The translations under genes were made by a program, and so were the position numbers. The notes beneath the pieces were generated by a model. It worked only from the letters and a program-made list of their open reading frames with translations, had not been told where the DNA came from and ran no database searches. Positions 17,419-26,155 of a stretch of 64,000 bases of DNA are shown here, piece after piece (positions within the stretch are counted from its first letter, which is position 1; every line of letters begins with the position of its first letter). The DNA is from Hymenobacter roseosalivarius DSM 11622 (GTDB lineage: Bacteria > Bacteroidota > Bacteroidia > Cytophagales > Hymenobacteraceae): NCBI RefSeq assembly GCF_900176135.1, contig NZ_FWWW01000064.1:14-64013 (forward strand). The letters run 5' to 3'.

Positions 17419-18867
17419 ATGCTGCAAAATAAATATTCTAAGCTGCGCTTTTATTGGTCGAAAAGATATGGTAACTGGGTTTGGTTTGGTGTTGTCTTTC
17501 TGCTTTTCCTAATTCATCTATTAACCTCGCGTTATCATGATCTCTATTATGATTCGTCGGGCTATTGGTTTTTAGCCAATACTTTCGATCAGAAGGGCGC
17601 GAGCAGATTTTCTTTTTATAATTTCAATAGTGCTTTACGCGGCTACTTGCTGCCGCTGCTGCATTATCCGGCGGCGGTTATCGTTCGCGAGTTTTTTCCT
17701 GATGCAGTGTCAGAGGCTGCCAAAAGTATGGGCGCTTTATGGGCGGGGTCGGTATTTGGTGTGGTAGGTCCAGTTGTATGGGAAAAGGTCTCGGGCAAGG
17801 CCATTAGCAACTTGCGGCGGCTATTATTTGCGGGCGTCGGCTTCGTGCTGTGGCGAGATTATTTCAATTTTCCTCTGTCTGATTTTCCAAGCGTCTTAGC
17901 GCTGCTACTTGCGCTGCTGGTAGCTTACCGCTCCCAGAATTATCAGTCGGCACTAGCTACGGGGGCTTTTGTGGCCGCGGCTGTGTACATCAGGCCGCTC
18001 AGTTTGCTGGTCGTGCCTTTTGTAGCGGGTCTCTTGTTGCTTGGGCCAAGTGGACAGGATAGCACAGCAGGAATTAAAATATCGTGGCTGAAACAGGCTG
18101 TGCGCTTAGGCTTATTTTCTCTGGCTTTTTTGCTGGTAGGAATACCTCAATATGTAATAAACTCTAATAATTATCAGTCGCCTGATCTGCTGATTTTAGG
18201 ATTAGGTGATGGTGATTTTAGAATAAATGAAGTAGATAATGTGTATTTATTTAAAATAAACGAAGGGCTGGATAAGCAGCGCTACGAAACCAATATCGGC
18301 ACCGATTATCCTATCCCGCAAGCTATCTATCTTGACGCGGCAGGCCGGGCGCTACTGGAGCGTAATGGTAATCCGGTGTTCGATTCTTATTATAAATATC
18401 TTGTTTTCGTAGTAAGTCATCCGGCTGATATGGCGGCGTTGTATACACGTCATTTTTTCAATGGCTTGGACGTGCTGTATCCGGGCCCTTATGTAAGTAA
18501 GATATACGGTTCTACGCTGCCGCTCTCACTGGTAAATTATACCGTCTTATTCGCGGCTTTGCTGGTGATTTTGCTTCGCGTGCGGCAGCTGCAAGCAAGC
18601 CATTGGCTCTTGGTCGGTGCTCTGTTTATCACCTGCCTTGCGTCGATGCCGCTGATGATTGAAACCCGGTATTTTTTGCCCTTGAATCTGCTGCTTTACG
18701 CGGTGGCCTGCTTCGGGTGGCCCACGGAGTGGCAGTGGCGTATGGTACCCAGAAAGCATGTTGTGTCGGTGGCTTTAGCCTACTGCTTCTTTCTGGCAAT
18801 CTGCCTAACCTTATCTGGCAACACCCAGGCTTCGTTGTCATTAAAGCCTAAAACGCTACAGCCTTAG
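17419..18867 (+). CDS. polytopic membrane protein, GT-C/ArnT-like glycosyltransferase candidate
   Basis: A 482-residue protein with about ten hydrophobic segments. The first extracytoplasmic loop holds HDLYYDSSGYWFLAN, an acidic motif in the position where GT-C/family-39-like mannosyltransferases carry catalytic Asp residues, and YIRP follows near residue 192. The 5' half is more AT-rich than its neighbours, which hints at a different origin. It is convergent with a GT2 gene that lacks its own membrane helices. The likely role is transfer of a polyprenyl-phosphate-linked sugar at the outer face of the inner membrane. Family assignment is by topology and motif only. Confidence 0.7.
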   Translation: MLQNKYSKLRFYWSKRYGNWVWFGVVFLLFLIHLLTSRYHDLYYDSSGYWFLANTFDQKGASRFSFYNFNSALRGYLLPLLHYPAAVIVREFFPDAVSEAAKSMGALWAGSVFGVVGPVVWEKVSGKAISNLRRLLFAGVGFVLWRDYFNFPLSDFPSVLALLLALLVAYRSQNYQSALATGAFVAAAVYIRPLSLLVVPFVAGLLLLGPSGQDSTAGIKISWLKQAVRLGLFSLAFLLVGIPQYVINSNNYQSPDLLILGLGDGDFRINEVDNVYLFKINEGLDKQRYETNIGTDYPIPQAIYLDAAGRALLERNGNPVFDSYYKYLVFVVSHPADMAALYTRHFFNGLDVLYPGPYVSKIYGSTLPLSLVNYTVLFAALLVILLRVRQLQASHWLLVGALFITCLASMPLMIETRYFLPLNLLLYAVACFGWPTEWQWRMVPRKHVVSVALAYCFFLAICLTLSGNTQASLSLKPKTLQP

Positions 18868-18880
18868 GGATATCTGCCTG

Positions 18881-19603
18881 TCATCGGCCCAAGCCGTAGC
18901 GAAGAATACACCACAAGGCCCAAAGACCGTCGCGCCAATTGATTTTTTTGCCCTCGGCGTAGGTGCGGCCATAGTAGCTGATGCCCACCTCGTAGATGCG
19001 AATACCGGAAATGCGCGCCATTTTCGCGGTTACTTCGGGCTCAAAGCCAAACCGCTTTTCCCGCAGTGCCAGCACCTGAAGGATGTCGCGCCGAAACAGC
19101 TTATAGCCGGTTTCCATGTCCGTCAGATTCAGGTCGGTGAACAGGTTGGAGAGGAAAGTGAGGACGGCGTTGCCGATGCTGTGCCAGAAGAACAGCACCC
19201 GGTGCGGTTTGCCCCCCATAAAGCGGGAGCCATACACGACATCGGCAAAGCCGCGTACTACGGGCTGAATCAGGGCGTTGTAGTCGGTGGGGTCGTATTC
19301 GAGGTCGGCATCCTGAATGATGATGTAGTCGCCGGTGGCCGCCCGGATACCCGTGTGCAGGGCGGCACCTTTGCCCTGATTGGTTGTGTGCCGTAATAAC
19401 CGCAGTTCTAATTGTGGGTGCCGGGCCGCGTAAGCGGTAATAAGCTCAGCCGAGCTGTCCGTTGAGCAATCATCTATCAGAATGATTTCCTTCCACATAT
19501 TCCCCACCAACTCCAGCTCGCGCAACATATCCAGCACCTGCGTGACGGTGCTGGCCTCGTTGTAAACGGGAATAAGAATGGTGAGCGTATCGAACTTTAC
19601 CAA
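18881..19603 (-). CDS. GT2 dolichyl-phosphate-mannose synthase-like glycosyltransferase
   Basis: A 240-residue family 2 glycosyltransferase of the DPM1 type without C-terminal membrane helices. It starts MVKFDTLTILIPVYNEAST. The DxD motif is IIQDADLEYDP, with GSRFMGG and MTGYK-like DMETGYKLFRRD following, and it ends GKKINWRDGLWALWCILRYG. The start appears to be TTG at 19601-19603, because no ATG precedes the catalytic N-terminus in frame. It would load sugar on a polyprenyl phosphate for a GT-C enzyme such as the convergent neighbour, whose stop is only 13 bases away. Confidence 0.9.
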   Translation of the reverse strand: MVKFDTLTILIPVYNEASTVTQVLDMLRELELVGNMWKEIILIDDCSTDSSAELITAYAARHPQLELRLLRHTTNQGKGAALHTGIRAATGDYIIIQDADLEYDPTDYNALIQPVVRGFADVVYGSRFMGGKPHRVLFFWHSIGNAVLTFLSNLFTDLNLTDMETGYKLFRRDILQVLALREKRFGFEPEVTAKMARISGIRIYEVGISYYGRTYAEGKKINWRDGLWALWCILRYGLGR

Positions 19604-19781
19604 AGCATAAAAGCTAAAACAAGCGGCTCCGCGAAAGTAGAAGGTTATGACCGGAGTACCCGTTTGGTGGCCGCACGACTTAATAAATTCAATAACGTAT
19701 TAGGGCTATATCGCATCTGTAGCTAATTGACCTCAACCAAAACAAAAACAAGGGAGTGGAAACGGGCACGGCAGAGTTGTT

Positions 19782-19789
19782 TACTTTTG
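19782..19789 (+). promoter_or_regulatory. -7 element TACTTTTG running into C4
   Basis: An exact TAnnTTTG match followed by CCCC, 39 bases before the FkbM-family gene. Confidence 0.6.
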
Positions 19790-19827
19790 CCCCTACTAAT
19801 AACCTACGATAGTTTCAGAGCCCTTTC

Positions 19828-20583
19828 ATGAAGGAGTTGGCCAAAAGGATTTTAAAACGTTTACCTATTGCTTTTACTAAAAACCAGCAATACGACCGCG
19901 ACACGGAGCGGGTGTTGCGCGCTGTGTGTCACCCACGGGCAAACTGCGTGGATGTGGGCTGCCACAAAGGCGAAGTGTTGGAGCTGATGCTTAAATATGC
20001 CCCCCAGGGCCAACACTTTGGCTTTGAGCCCATTCCGGATTTATACGTGAAGCTGACCTCGCATTTCGTGGGCTACGACAACTGCTACTTTTATCAGGTG
20101 GGCCTTAGCAACGTGACTGGCGAAACCTCCTTCAACTACGTACTCACCAACCCGGCTTATAGTGGCTTCGTGAAGCGCAAGTATGACAAAGCGGACGAAG
20201 TAGATACGCTGATTACGGTCCAGAAAAAGCCGCTCGATCAAATTTTGCCCCCCGGCACGCGCATCGACCTGATCAAGATTGACGTGGAAGGCGCGGAGCT
20301 GGAAGTATTGCAAGGGGCGTTAAAAACCATTCAGCAGAGCCGGCCGGTTATAATTTTTGAGCACGGCCTGGGTGCCTCCGATTGCTACGGCACGCGGCCC
20401 GAACAGGTGTATGAGCTGCTCACGGACGACGGCCACCTGCACGTATCCACGATGGCGCGGTGGCTGACCGGACAGCCGCCCTTCACCAGCGCTGAGTTCG
20501 TGGAGCAGTTCGAGAAGTCCCTCAATTATTATTTCATGGCTTATCCAGAAGAGAAGACCCGCAACGGTCAGGCCGCTGAATAG
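19828..20583 (+). CDS. FkbM-family methyltransferase
   Basis: A 251-residue SAM-dependent methyltransferase. The SAM motif is NCVDVGCHKGEVLELML at about residues 41-57. The family hallmark IDLIKIDVEGAELEVLQGA lies at about 150-170, followed by IIFEHG. FkbM-type enzymes O-methylate sugars or natural products, and in glycan loci they usually methylate surface sugars. Its place at the end of the glycan locus fits that. The ATG start is 39 bases after an exact -7 element. Confidence 0.9.
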   Translation: MKELAKRILKRLPIAFTKNQQYDRDTERVLRAVCHPRANCVDVGCHKGEVLELMLKYAPQGQHFGFEPIPDLYVKLTSHFVGYDNCYFYQVGLSNVTGETSFNYVLTNPAYSGFVKRKYDKADEVDTLITVQKKPLDQILPPGTRIDLIKIDVEGAELEVLQGALKTIQQSRPVIIFEHGLGASDCYGTRPEQVYELLTDDGHLHVSTMARWLTGQPPFTSAEFVEQFEKSLNYYFMAYPEEKTRNGQAAE

Positions 20584-20698
20584 AAAAGCACCCCAAATAA
20601 CCTTTTGTTCGGAGGTAGCTACGGACCAGCTGGTTACGTAAAACTGGCCGGTCTTTCTCCCTGTTAGCTAGTTGCATTTTACTTAAGCCGGAAACCCT

Positions 20699-21229
20699 AT
20701 GGCTCTCGCCCGTCCCTTCAATTTTCAGCAGTGGATTGATGAACACCGCCACTTGTTGAAGCCGCCCGTTGGCAATCAGCAGGTGTTTACGGACAATAAA
20801 GACTTTATCGTGATGGTGGTGGGTGGGCCCAACGCCCGCAAAGACTATCACTACGACGAGGGTGAGGAGCTTTTCTTGCAGCTCGAAGGCGACATCGTGC
20901 TCAAGGTAATCGAAGATGGAAAGCCGGTCGATATTCCGGTGCGGGCCGGTGAGATGTTTCTGCTGCCGGGCGGCGTTCCTCATTCACCCAGGCGCCCGGC
21001 CGGTACCGTGGGGCTGGTGCTGGAGCGCTACCGTACTGCCGGCGAGCTGGACGGCTTCCTGTGGTTTTGCGAGAACTGCGGTAATAAACTGCACGAAGAG
21101 TACGCCGAAATCACGGACATCGTGCGGCAATTGCCCCCCATCATGAACCGCTTCTGGCAATCGGATGAGCTGCGCACTTGCAGCAGCTGCGGCACGGTGA
21201 TGGAGAAGCCGGCGCCGGTGCCTGCCTAG
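20699..21229 (+). CDS. nbaC: 3-hydroxyanthranilate 3,4-dioxygenase
   Basis: A 176-residue cupin dioxygenase that opens 3-hydroxyanthranilate to 2-amino-3-carboxymuconate semialdehyde, the precursor of quinolinate. Iron ligands are visible in HYDEGEELFLQLEG (His and Glu, about 51-58) and GGVPHSP (His, about 95). The C-terminus has the second rubredoxin-like metal site of the bacterial enzymes, formed by CENCG and CSSCG. It is followed after 48 bases by kynureninase, and kynurenine monooxygenase lies 3.5 kb downstream. Together these supply three consecutive steps of tryptophan-to-NAD synthesis. Confidence 0.95.
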   Translation: MALARPFNFQQWIDEHRHLLKPPVGNQQVFTDNKDFIVMVVGGPNARKDYHYDEGEELFLQLEGDIVLKVIEDGKPVDIPVRAGEMFLLPGGVPHSPRRPAGTVGLVLERYRTAGELDGFLWFCENCGNKLHEEYAEITDIVRQLPPIMNRFWQSDELRTCSSCGTVMEKPAPVPA

Positions 21230-21266
21230 TAGTACTTTTGGGTTGGGGCAGCAACCCCATTGTGGC

Positions 21267-21274
21267 TATCTTTG
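21267..21274 (+). promoter_or_regulatory. -7 element TATCTTTG with a possible -33 TTG
   Basis: An exact TAnnTTTG match. A TTG at 21243-21245, 21 bases upstream, is a fair -33 element. It lies only 3 bases before the kynureninase ATG pair (21278/21281), so a transcript from it would be leaderless or would start inside the gene. It may therefore be fortuitous. Confidence 0.35.
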
Positions 21275-21277
21275 CTG

Positions 21278-22567
21278 ATGATGACCACTTTCCACGCCAC
21301 CCCCGAGTTCGCCGCCACCCTTGACGCCCAGGATCCGCTCCGCCGCTTCCGCGAGCAGTTTCATATTCCGCCCACCCCGGACGGCGGCGAGAGTATTTAT
21401 TTCTGCGGCAACTCCTTGGGCCTGCAGCCACGCACGGTGCGCGCCGCTATCGAGCAGGAACTGGAATCGTGGGCGCAGCAGGCCGTGGAGGGGCACTTTC
21501 ATGGGGTGTCGCCCTGGATATCCTACCACGAAACCATGGCCGATGCCACGGCTCGTCTGGTAGGGGCCAACCCCTTGGAGGTCATTGTGATGAACAACCT
21601 GACCACCAACCTGCACCTGCTGCTCATTTCCTTTTACCGCCCCACGGCCACGCGCTACAAAGTGCTGATGGAAGGGGGGGCTTTTCCTTCGGACCAATAC
21701 GCGGTGGAGTCGCAGGTGAAGCTGCACGGCTATGCGCCCGATGATGCCATTGTGGAGCTGGTGCCCCGGCCCGGCGAACACACCTTACGCACCGAAGACA
21801 TTGAGGCCAAGATTCAGGAAATAGGCGAGGAGCTGGCATTGGTGCTGCTGGGGGGCATTAATTACTACACGGGCCAGGCATTTGATATGCAGGCCATTAC
21901 TAAATCGGGTCACGCCGTGGGTGCCACGGTCGGCTTCGACCTGGCCCACGCGGCCGGCAATCTGGTGCTGCACCTGCACGACTGGGACGTGGATTTTGCC
22001 TGCTGGTGCTCTTACAAATACCTCAACTCCGGCCCCGGTGGCGTAAGCGGCGCCTTTGTGCACGAGCGCTTCGCCAACCGCCCCGATCTGCCCCGCCTCG
22101 CCGGCTGGTGGGGTCACGACGCCTCCGAGCGTTTTCAAATGAAAAAAGGGTTCAAGCCCATGACTGGGGCGGCGGGTTGGCAGCTGGCCAACGGCCAGAT
22201 TATCGCGCTGGCCATGCACCGCGCGGCGCTGGCGTTGGTCGATGAGGCTGGGGGCATTGCGGCGCTGCGGCGCAAAAGCGAGCAGCTCACGGCTTACTTG
22301 GAGTTTATATTGCGCGGCCTGAATTTGCCCCCCAGCATCCTCGAAATCATTACGCCCTCCGAGCCGCAGGCCCGTGGCTGCCAGCTTTCCCTACTTGTGC
22401 ATAAAGATGGCCGTGGCTTGTTTGACTACCTGTCTGAGGCCGGGGTAATTGGCGATTGGCGCGAGCCCAACGTGATTCGGCTGGCGCCGGTGCCACTGTA
22501 CAACACCTTTGGGGAAGTGCAGCGCGTAGGCGAGTTGATGGCTGCTTGGGCAGAACGGGTGCGTTAG
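21278..22567 (+). CDS. kynU: kynureninase
   Basis: A PLP-dependent fold-type I enzyme of 429 residues from the ATG at 21278 (428 from the adjacent ATG at 21281). It cleaves kynurenine and 3-hydroxykynurenine to anthranilate or 3-hydroxyanthranilate plus alanine. Recognisable are YFCGNSLGLQPR near the N-terminus, GFDLAHAAGN (cofactor-binding Asp), and the Schiff-base lysine in CSYKYLNSGPGG. Length and motifs are complete. It is cotranscribed with the preceding dioxygenase or has its own promoter. The downstream membrane-protein gene starts 79 bases after the stop. Confidence 0.96.
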   Translation: MMTTFHATPEFAATLDAQDPLRRFREQFHIPPTPDGGESIYFCGNSLGLQPRTVRAAIEQELESWAQQAVEGHFHGVSPWISYHETMADATARLVGANPLEVIVMNNLTTNLHLLLISFYRPTATRYKVLMEGGAFPSDQYAVESQVKLHGYAPDDAIVELVPRPGEHTLRTEDIEAKIQEIGEELALVLLGGINYYTGQAFDMQAITKSGHAVGATVGFDLAHAAGNLVLHLHDWDVDFACWCSYKYLNSGPGGVSGAFVHERFANRPDLPRLAGWWGHDASERFQMKKGFKPMTGAAGWQLANGQIIALAMHRAALALVDEAGGIAALRRKSEQLTAYLEFILRGLNLPPSILEIITPSEPQARGCQLSLLVHKDGRGLFDYLSEAGVIGDWREPNVIRLAPVPLYNTFGEVQRVGELMAAWAERVR

Positions 22568-22645
22568 CTGTTCGTTTTGGCGTGAATTTACGTAGAAGGA
22601 TTTGTGGCTGTCTTTTTTTCAGCCTCCTCGCCCTTCATTACTAAG

Positions 22646-23305
22646 ATGACTGAAGATTACGTGGCCAAAATGGGCCGCAAAAGCCTCGCTGAACTCCAGC
22701 AGTATGTAAGTGGCCGCGCTCAGTACCGCGAAGATGCCGTGCTGGCTGCGCTCGACGAGTTGACCCGACGCGGTGAGCCGCACCCCGACGACGCTCGGCT
22801 GCGTCCAGAGTTGGAAACCGAGGTTCGTAAGCAGGTCGATCAGGTAGCAGAGGCTCAGCAGCGGGCCGTAGATGCTACCGCCGCGGAAGAAGCCACTGAA
22901 ACGGGCCCAACCCTTTACTCGCCCAGCACCATTACTTTGTTTTCGGTGGTATTCTCGATGCTGGCGGGCGGGGCTTTGCTGGCACTCAATTTTCGCGCCC
23001 TCAAGCGGACCGGGGCGACCGTGCGGCTGGTGTTGTTTATAGTGGCTTATCTGGTGGTCGGGGGGCTAATATTGAACTGGGTCGTGCAGCGCTATGGTCT
23101 GAACCCCTGGTTTGGTGCTTTCTTCGATCTGCCGGCCATTGTGGTATATATCTTCTGGTTTTGGCCGCGTTACGTGGGCGCTACGCCTTACCAGAGCCGG
23201 AGCTGGCTCTTGCCTTTTATCATTTGCGCGGCTATAAAAATTGGTCTGACCTTATGGGCGGCTAGTTTTCTGGCTAAGTTTCTCGGCACGCTACCGGGGC
23301 GGTAA
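22646..23305 (+). CDS. membrane protein of unknown function
   Basis: A 219-residue protein from the ATG at 22646. The upstream GTG at 22604 adds only a short atypical extension. The N-terminal about 85 residues are soluble and helical (MGRKSLAELQQYVSGRAQYRED), resembling short motifs in other Bacteroidota membrane proteins. Four hydrophobic helices follow (about 95-113, 124-143, 155-172 and 187-212). I do not recognise a function. It shares the strand with the kynurenine genes, but no metabolic link is evident. A strong hairpin terminator follows 48 bases after the stop. Confidence 0.75.
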   Translation: MTEDYVAKMGRKSLAELQQYVSGRAQYREDAVLAALDELTRRGEPHPDDARLRPELETEVRKQVDQVAEAQQRAVDATAAEEATETGPTLYSPSTITLFSVVFSMLAGGALLALNFRALKRTGATVRLVLFIVAYLVVGGLILNWVVQRYGLNPWFGAFFDLPAIVVYIFWFWPRYVGATPYQSRSWLLPFIICAAIKIGLTLWAASFLAKFLGTLPGR

Positions 23306-23352
23306 TTCATCGCCGGGTAGCACTCGTCGCCCGACTTGCGCTTCCTACTTCT

Positions 23353-23408
23353 AATGCCTCATCTTCAACGGTTCTGCTTCGCGGCATAGTCGTTGAAGAT
23401 GAGGCATT
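23353..23408 (+). terminator. intrinsic terminator with an 18-base perfect stem
   Basis: AATGCCTCATCTTCAACG pairs perfectly with CGTTGAAGATGAGGCATT across a 20-base loop, followed by TTCTTTT. It ends the unit that carries the membrane protein. Confidence 0.85.
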
Positions 23409-23443
23409 TTCTTTTCTCGGTGTTTTCCTTACGTTCTATCCCT

Positions 23444-23995
23444 ATGAAATATATTCTTATTATCATCAGTACCAGCCTTATAGGATTAAGCGCCTGCAAA
23501 AAAGAAAAGAACCCGCTCGATACCCTGCCCGAAGCCACGCAAACCGGCGCTAATACCGTGGGCTGGCTCCAGGATGGTAAGGCCTATCAACCCACCACCA
23601 ACGCTTTCAATAGCCGAGCTATCATTGCCTCGCGTTTCTCGGATGGCGATATACGGGTTTCCTTCTTTCACGATAATAGTAAGCTCAACCGCTTCATTGT
23701 CTTCAACATCCGTCGGTTATGAGAGCCCGGTATCTATGTGTTGGATCAGGTGGCGCGGCCCGCCTTTCCCCGCACCACGCCGGCCTACGCGAGCTATATC
23801 ACTTATAACCTCGAGCCCAGCGGCGAATACCTGACCAGTCCCACGGCCACCGGCCAGCTCACGGTCACTCACTTCGACTCAGTGGCTTAGGTCGTTTCTG
23901 GCACCTTCGAGTTCACGGCCCAGAAAGTCAGGAGGGAAGGCCCGGAAACCGTGCATATCACGAATGGCCGCTTTGACTTACACTACCCGCAATAG
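23444..23995 (+). pseudogene. lipoprotein pseudogene with two in-frame stop codons
   Basis: From the ATG at 23444 the frame gives a lipoprotein signal with lipobox LSAC (about 14-17). It runs to a TGA at 23720-23722, continues open to a TAG at 23888-23890, then open again to a TAG at 23993-23995. Across both stops the translation keeps family-like character: GIYVLDQVA and PSGEYLTSP after the first, and VVSGTFEFTAQK and ITNGRFDLHY after the second. The last two phrases are typical ends of small Bacteroidota lipoproteins. The intact product would be 183 residues. Two independent nonsense changes in an otherwise clean frame argue for a recent pseudogene rather than readthrough. The annotated-looking 5' piece alone (92 residues) lacks half of the domain. 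Confidence 0.85.
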
Positions 23996-24016
23996 CCCGT
24001 TACTCCACCGATACTA

Positions 24017-24607
24017 ATGCCACTTACCCTTCTGCCTTTGCCTGACGCGGAACTACTGCTCGACCCGCGCTTTTTGCCCCCCAGCGCGGCTGAAGCTGTT
24101 TTTCAGGAACTGCTTGAAACCATTCCGTGGCGCCAGGAACCCATTAAGCTGTTTGGCAAAGCGGTGATGCAGCCGCGCCTGACCGCCTGGCACGGCGACC
24201 CAGCCGCGCGGTACCGCTACTCCGGCCTCAGCCTGGAGCCCCAGCCCTGGACACCAGCCTTGCAGCGCCTGCGTCAGCAGGTAAGTGAGGCCACGGGTGC
24301 CGAGTTCAATAGCGTACTGCTCAACCTCTACCGCACCGGCCAGGACAGCATGGGCTGGCACGCCGACAACGAGCCGGAATTGGGCTTAAACCCCATTATT
24401 GCCTCCGTGAGTCTGGGTGCTACCCGTCGCTTCCGGCTGCGGCCCGGTGCTGGCATGGCCCCGCATGCCCCCGTTGGGCTGGATTTGCCCCCCGGCAGCC
24501 TTCTGGTCATGCGTGGCCCCACCCAGCAGCGCTGGCAACACGCCCTGCCCAAAACGGCCCGCTCGGTGGAGGCGCGTCTGAATCTGACTTTTCGGCGTAT
24601 TATTTAG
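24017..24607 (+). CDS. AlkB-like 2-oxoglutarate/Fe(II) dioxygenase
   Basis: A 196-residue AlkB-family oxygenase, probably repairing alkylated bases in DNA or RNA. Iron ligands are His and Asp in WHADNEPELG (about 114-123) and the distal His in WQHALPKT. The 2-oxoglutarate-binding arginines are in RRFRLRP and near the C-terminus (SVEARLNLTFRRI). The length matches the compact ALKBH2/3-like bacterial forms. It sits inside the kynurenine cluster between a pseudogene and kmo, 21 bases after the pseudogene stop. The placement looks incidental. Confidence 0.92.
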   Translation: MPLTLLPLPDAELLLDPRFLPPSAAEAVFQELLETIPWRQEPIKLFGKAVMQPRLTAWHGDPAARYRYSGLSLEPQPWTPALQRLRQQVSEATGAEFNSVLLNLYRTGQDSMGWHADNEPELGLNPIIASVSLGATRRFRLRPGAGMAPHAPVGLDLPPGSLLVMRGPTQQRWQHALPKTARSVEARLNLTFRRII

Positions 24608-24699
24608 GCTGAGAAAGCCGCCGAAGAAAGCAAAAATGCCCCCCAGCGGCCGTTCGTGCGCATTTGCTTGTTCGCCGGGCCGAATAGGTCGTAAACAGC

Positions 24700-24707
24700 T
24701 ACTTTTG
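24700..24707 (+). promoter_or_regulatory. -7 element TACTTTTG
   Basis: An exact TAnnTTTG match, 42 bases before the kmo ATG. It suggests kmo has its own promoter. Confidence 0.6.
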
Positions 24708-24748
24708 CCGTCCGCCGGTTTAGCTGACGGCTGTTAGTTTCTTTGCTT

Positions 24749-26155
24749 ATGAGTACGCCTTCTTCCGCCGCCACGGCCACTGCCCCCGATCTGTCTCCTT
24801 GCACCATTATGGGAGCGGGGCTGGTAGGGTCACTGCTGGCGCTCTACCTGGCCCGGCGCGGCCACGTAGTGGATGTATATGAGCGCCGCGCCGACCCGCG
24901 CCTGAGCGGGGCCGTGGAGGGCCGGTCCATCAATCTGGCGTTGTCGGATAGAGGCTGGCGGGCGCTGGAAGGAGTAGGAATCAGCGAGCAGGTACGGGAG
25001 GTAGCTATTCCCATGTACCGGCGCGTGATGCACGACCAGCAGGGCCGCCTCACGCATCAGCCCTACGGCCGCGAAAACCAGGCTATTTACTCCGTGTCGC
25101 GGGGTGGACTGAATCGTACGCTGCTCAATCTCACGGAAGCCGACCCGCGCATCCGTATGCACTTCAATGAGCACTGTCAGCACGTCGATCTGCGGGCGCG
25201 GCGCCTGGAAATGCATAACACGCTCACCGATCAGGAGCAAACGCTCCCGTTTCGGCGGCTGTTTGGTGCCGATGGTGCCTACTCAGCCGTGCGCGGTGCC
25301 ATGCAGAAAACCGATCGCTACGAGTTCTCGCAGAGCTATCTGGAGTATGGCTACAAGGAGCTGACTATTGAAGCCGGGCCCAACGGCGAGTGGCAGCTGG
25401 AGAAAAATGCCCTGCATATATGGCCCCGTGGTCAGTATATGATGATTGCCTTGCCCAATCTGGACGGCTCTTTCAATTGCACGCTATTTTTCCCCTACGA
25501 GGGCCAGGAGTCTTTCACGGCCCTGGAAACGCCGACGCAGGTAGCTGCTTTTTTTCAGGAAAGATTTCCCGACGCGATGCCTTTCATGCCGGATCTGGTC
25601 GAGGAGTTCATTCAAAATCCGACGGGCTCTCTTATCACGGTGCGGTGCTTTCCGTGGACGCATAAGGATGAAGTAGTATTGCTCGGGGATGCCTCCCATG
25701 CTATCGTGCCCTTCTATGGCCAGGGCATGAACTCCGGCTTCGAGGATTGCAGCGTGCTGGATGCCTTACTCAATCAGTACGGCGAGGACTGGCACACGGT
25801 ATTCAGTGAGTTTCAGCGCCAGCGCAAACCCAACGCCGACGCGATGGCCGACCTGGCAATCTATAACTTCGAGGAGATGCGCGACCGGGTAGCCAACCCC
25901 CGCTTTCTGCTTCAAAAGAAAATCGAAAGCAAGATTTCGGCTCAGTACCCTGATCAGTGGCTACCGCTCTATTCGCAGGTTACGTTTTCGGCTACGCCCT
26001 ATGCTGATGCCTGGGCCAACGGGCAGCGGCAGGAAAGCATTATGCAGCGCCTTATGCCGCATATCCACACTGAGGCAGACTACGATTTGCCTGCCGTGCA
26101 GGAGATGGTGCGGCAGGAAATGGAGAAAATCGATGCGCTTTCCAGCTTAGCCTAG
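24749..26155 (+). CDS. kmo: kynurenine 3-monooxygenase
   Basis: A 468-residue FAD-dependent hydroxylase converting kynurenine to 3-hydroxykynurenine with NADPH and oxygen. The ATG at 24749 is preferred over the TTG two codons upstream. The Rossmann motif is MGAGLVGSLLALYLARRGH. The second FAD motif is GDASHAIVPFYGQGMNSGFED, which matches the kynurenine monooxygenase consensus. The substrate region has RSINLALSDRG. With kynureninase and 3-hydroxyanthranilate dioxygenase upstream, it completes kynurenine to the quinolinate precursor. Tryptophan dioxygenase and formamidase are not in the window. Confidence 0.96.
   Translation: MSTPSSAATATAPDLSPCTIMGAGLVGSLLALYLARRGHVVDVYERRADPRLSGAVEGRSINLALSDRGWRALEGVGISEQVREVAIPMYRRVMHDQQGRLTHQPYGRENQAIYSVSRGGLNRTLLNLTEADPRIRMHFNEHCQHVDLRARRLEMHNTLTDQEQTLPFRRLFGADGAYSAVRGAMQKTDRYEFSQSYLEYGYKELTIEAGPNGEWQLEKNALHIWPRGQYMMIALPNLDGSFNCTLFFPYEGQESFTALETPTQVAAFFQERFPDAMPFMPDLVEEFIQNPTGSLITVRCFPWTHKDEVVLLGDASHAIVPFYGQGMNSGFEDCSVLDALLNQYGEDWHTVFSEFQRQRKPNADAMADLAIYNFEEMRDRVANPRFLLQKKIESKISAQYPDQWLPLYSQVTFSATPYADAWANGQRQESIMQRLMPHIHTEADYDLPAVQEMVRQEMEKIDALSSLA

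Noticed and set aside
23444..23995. stop-codon readthrough or selenocysteine at the TGA
   Set aside because: A second stop (TAG) interrupts the same frame and no SECIS-like element or catalytic Cys context is apparent. Pseudogene is simpler.
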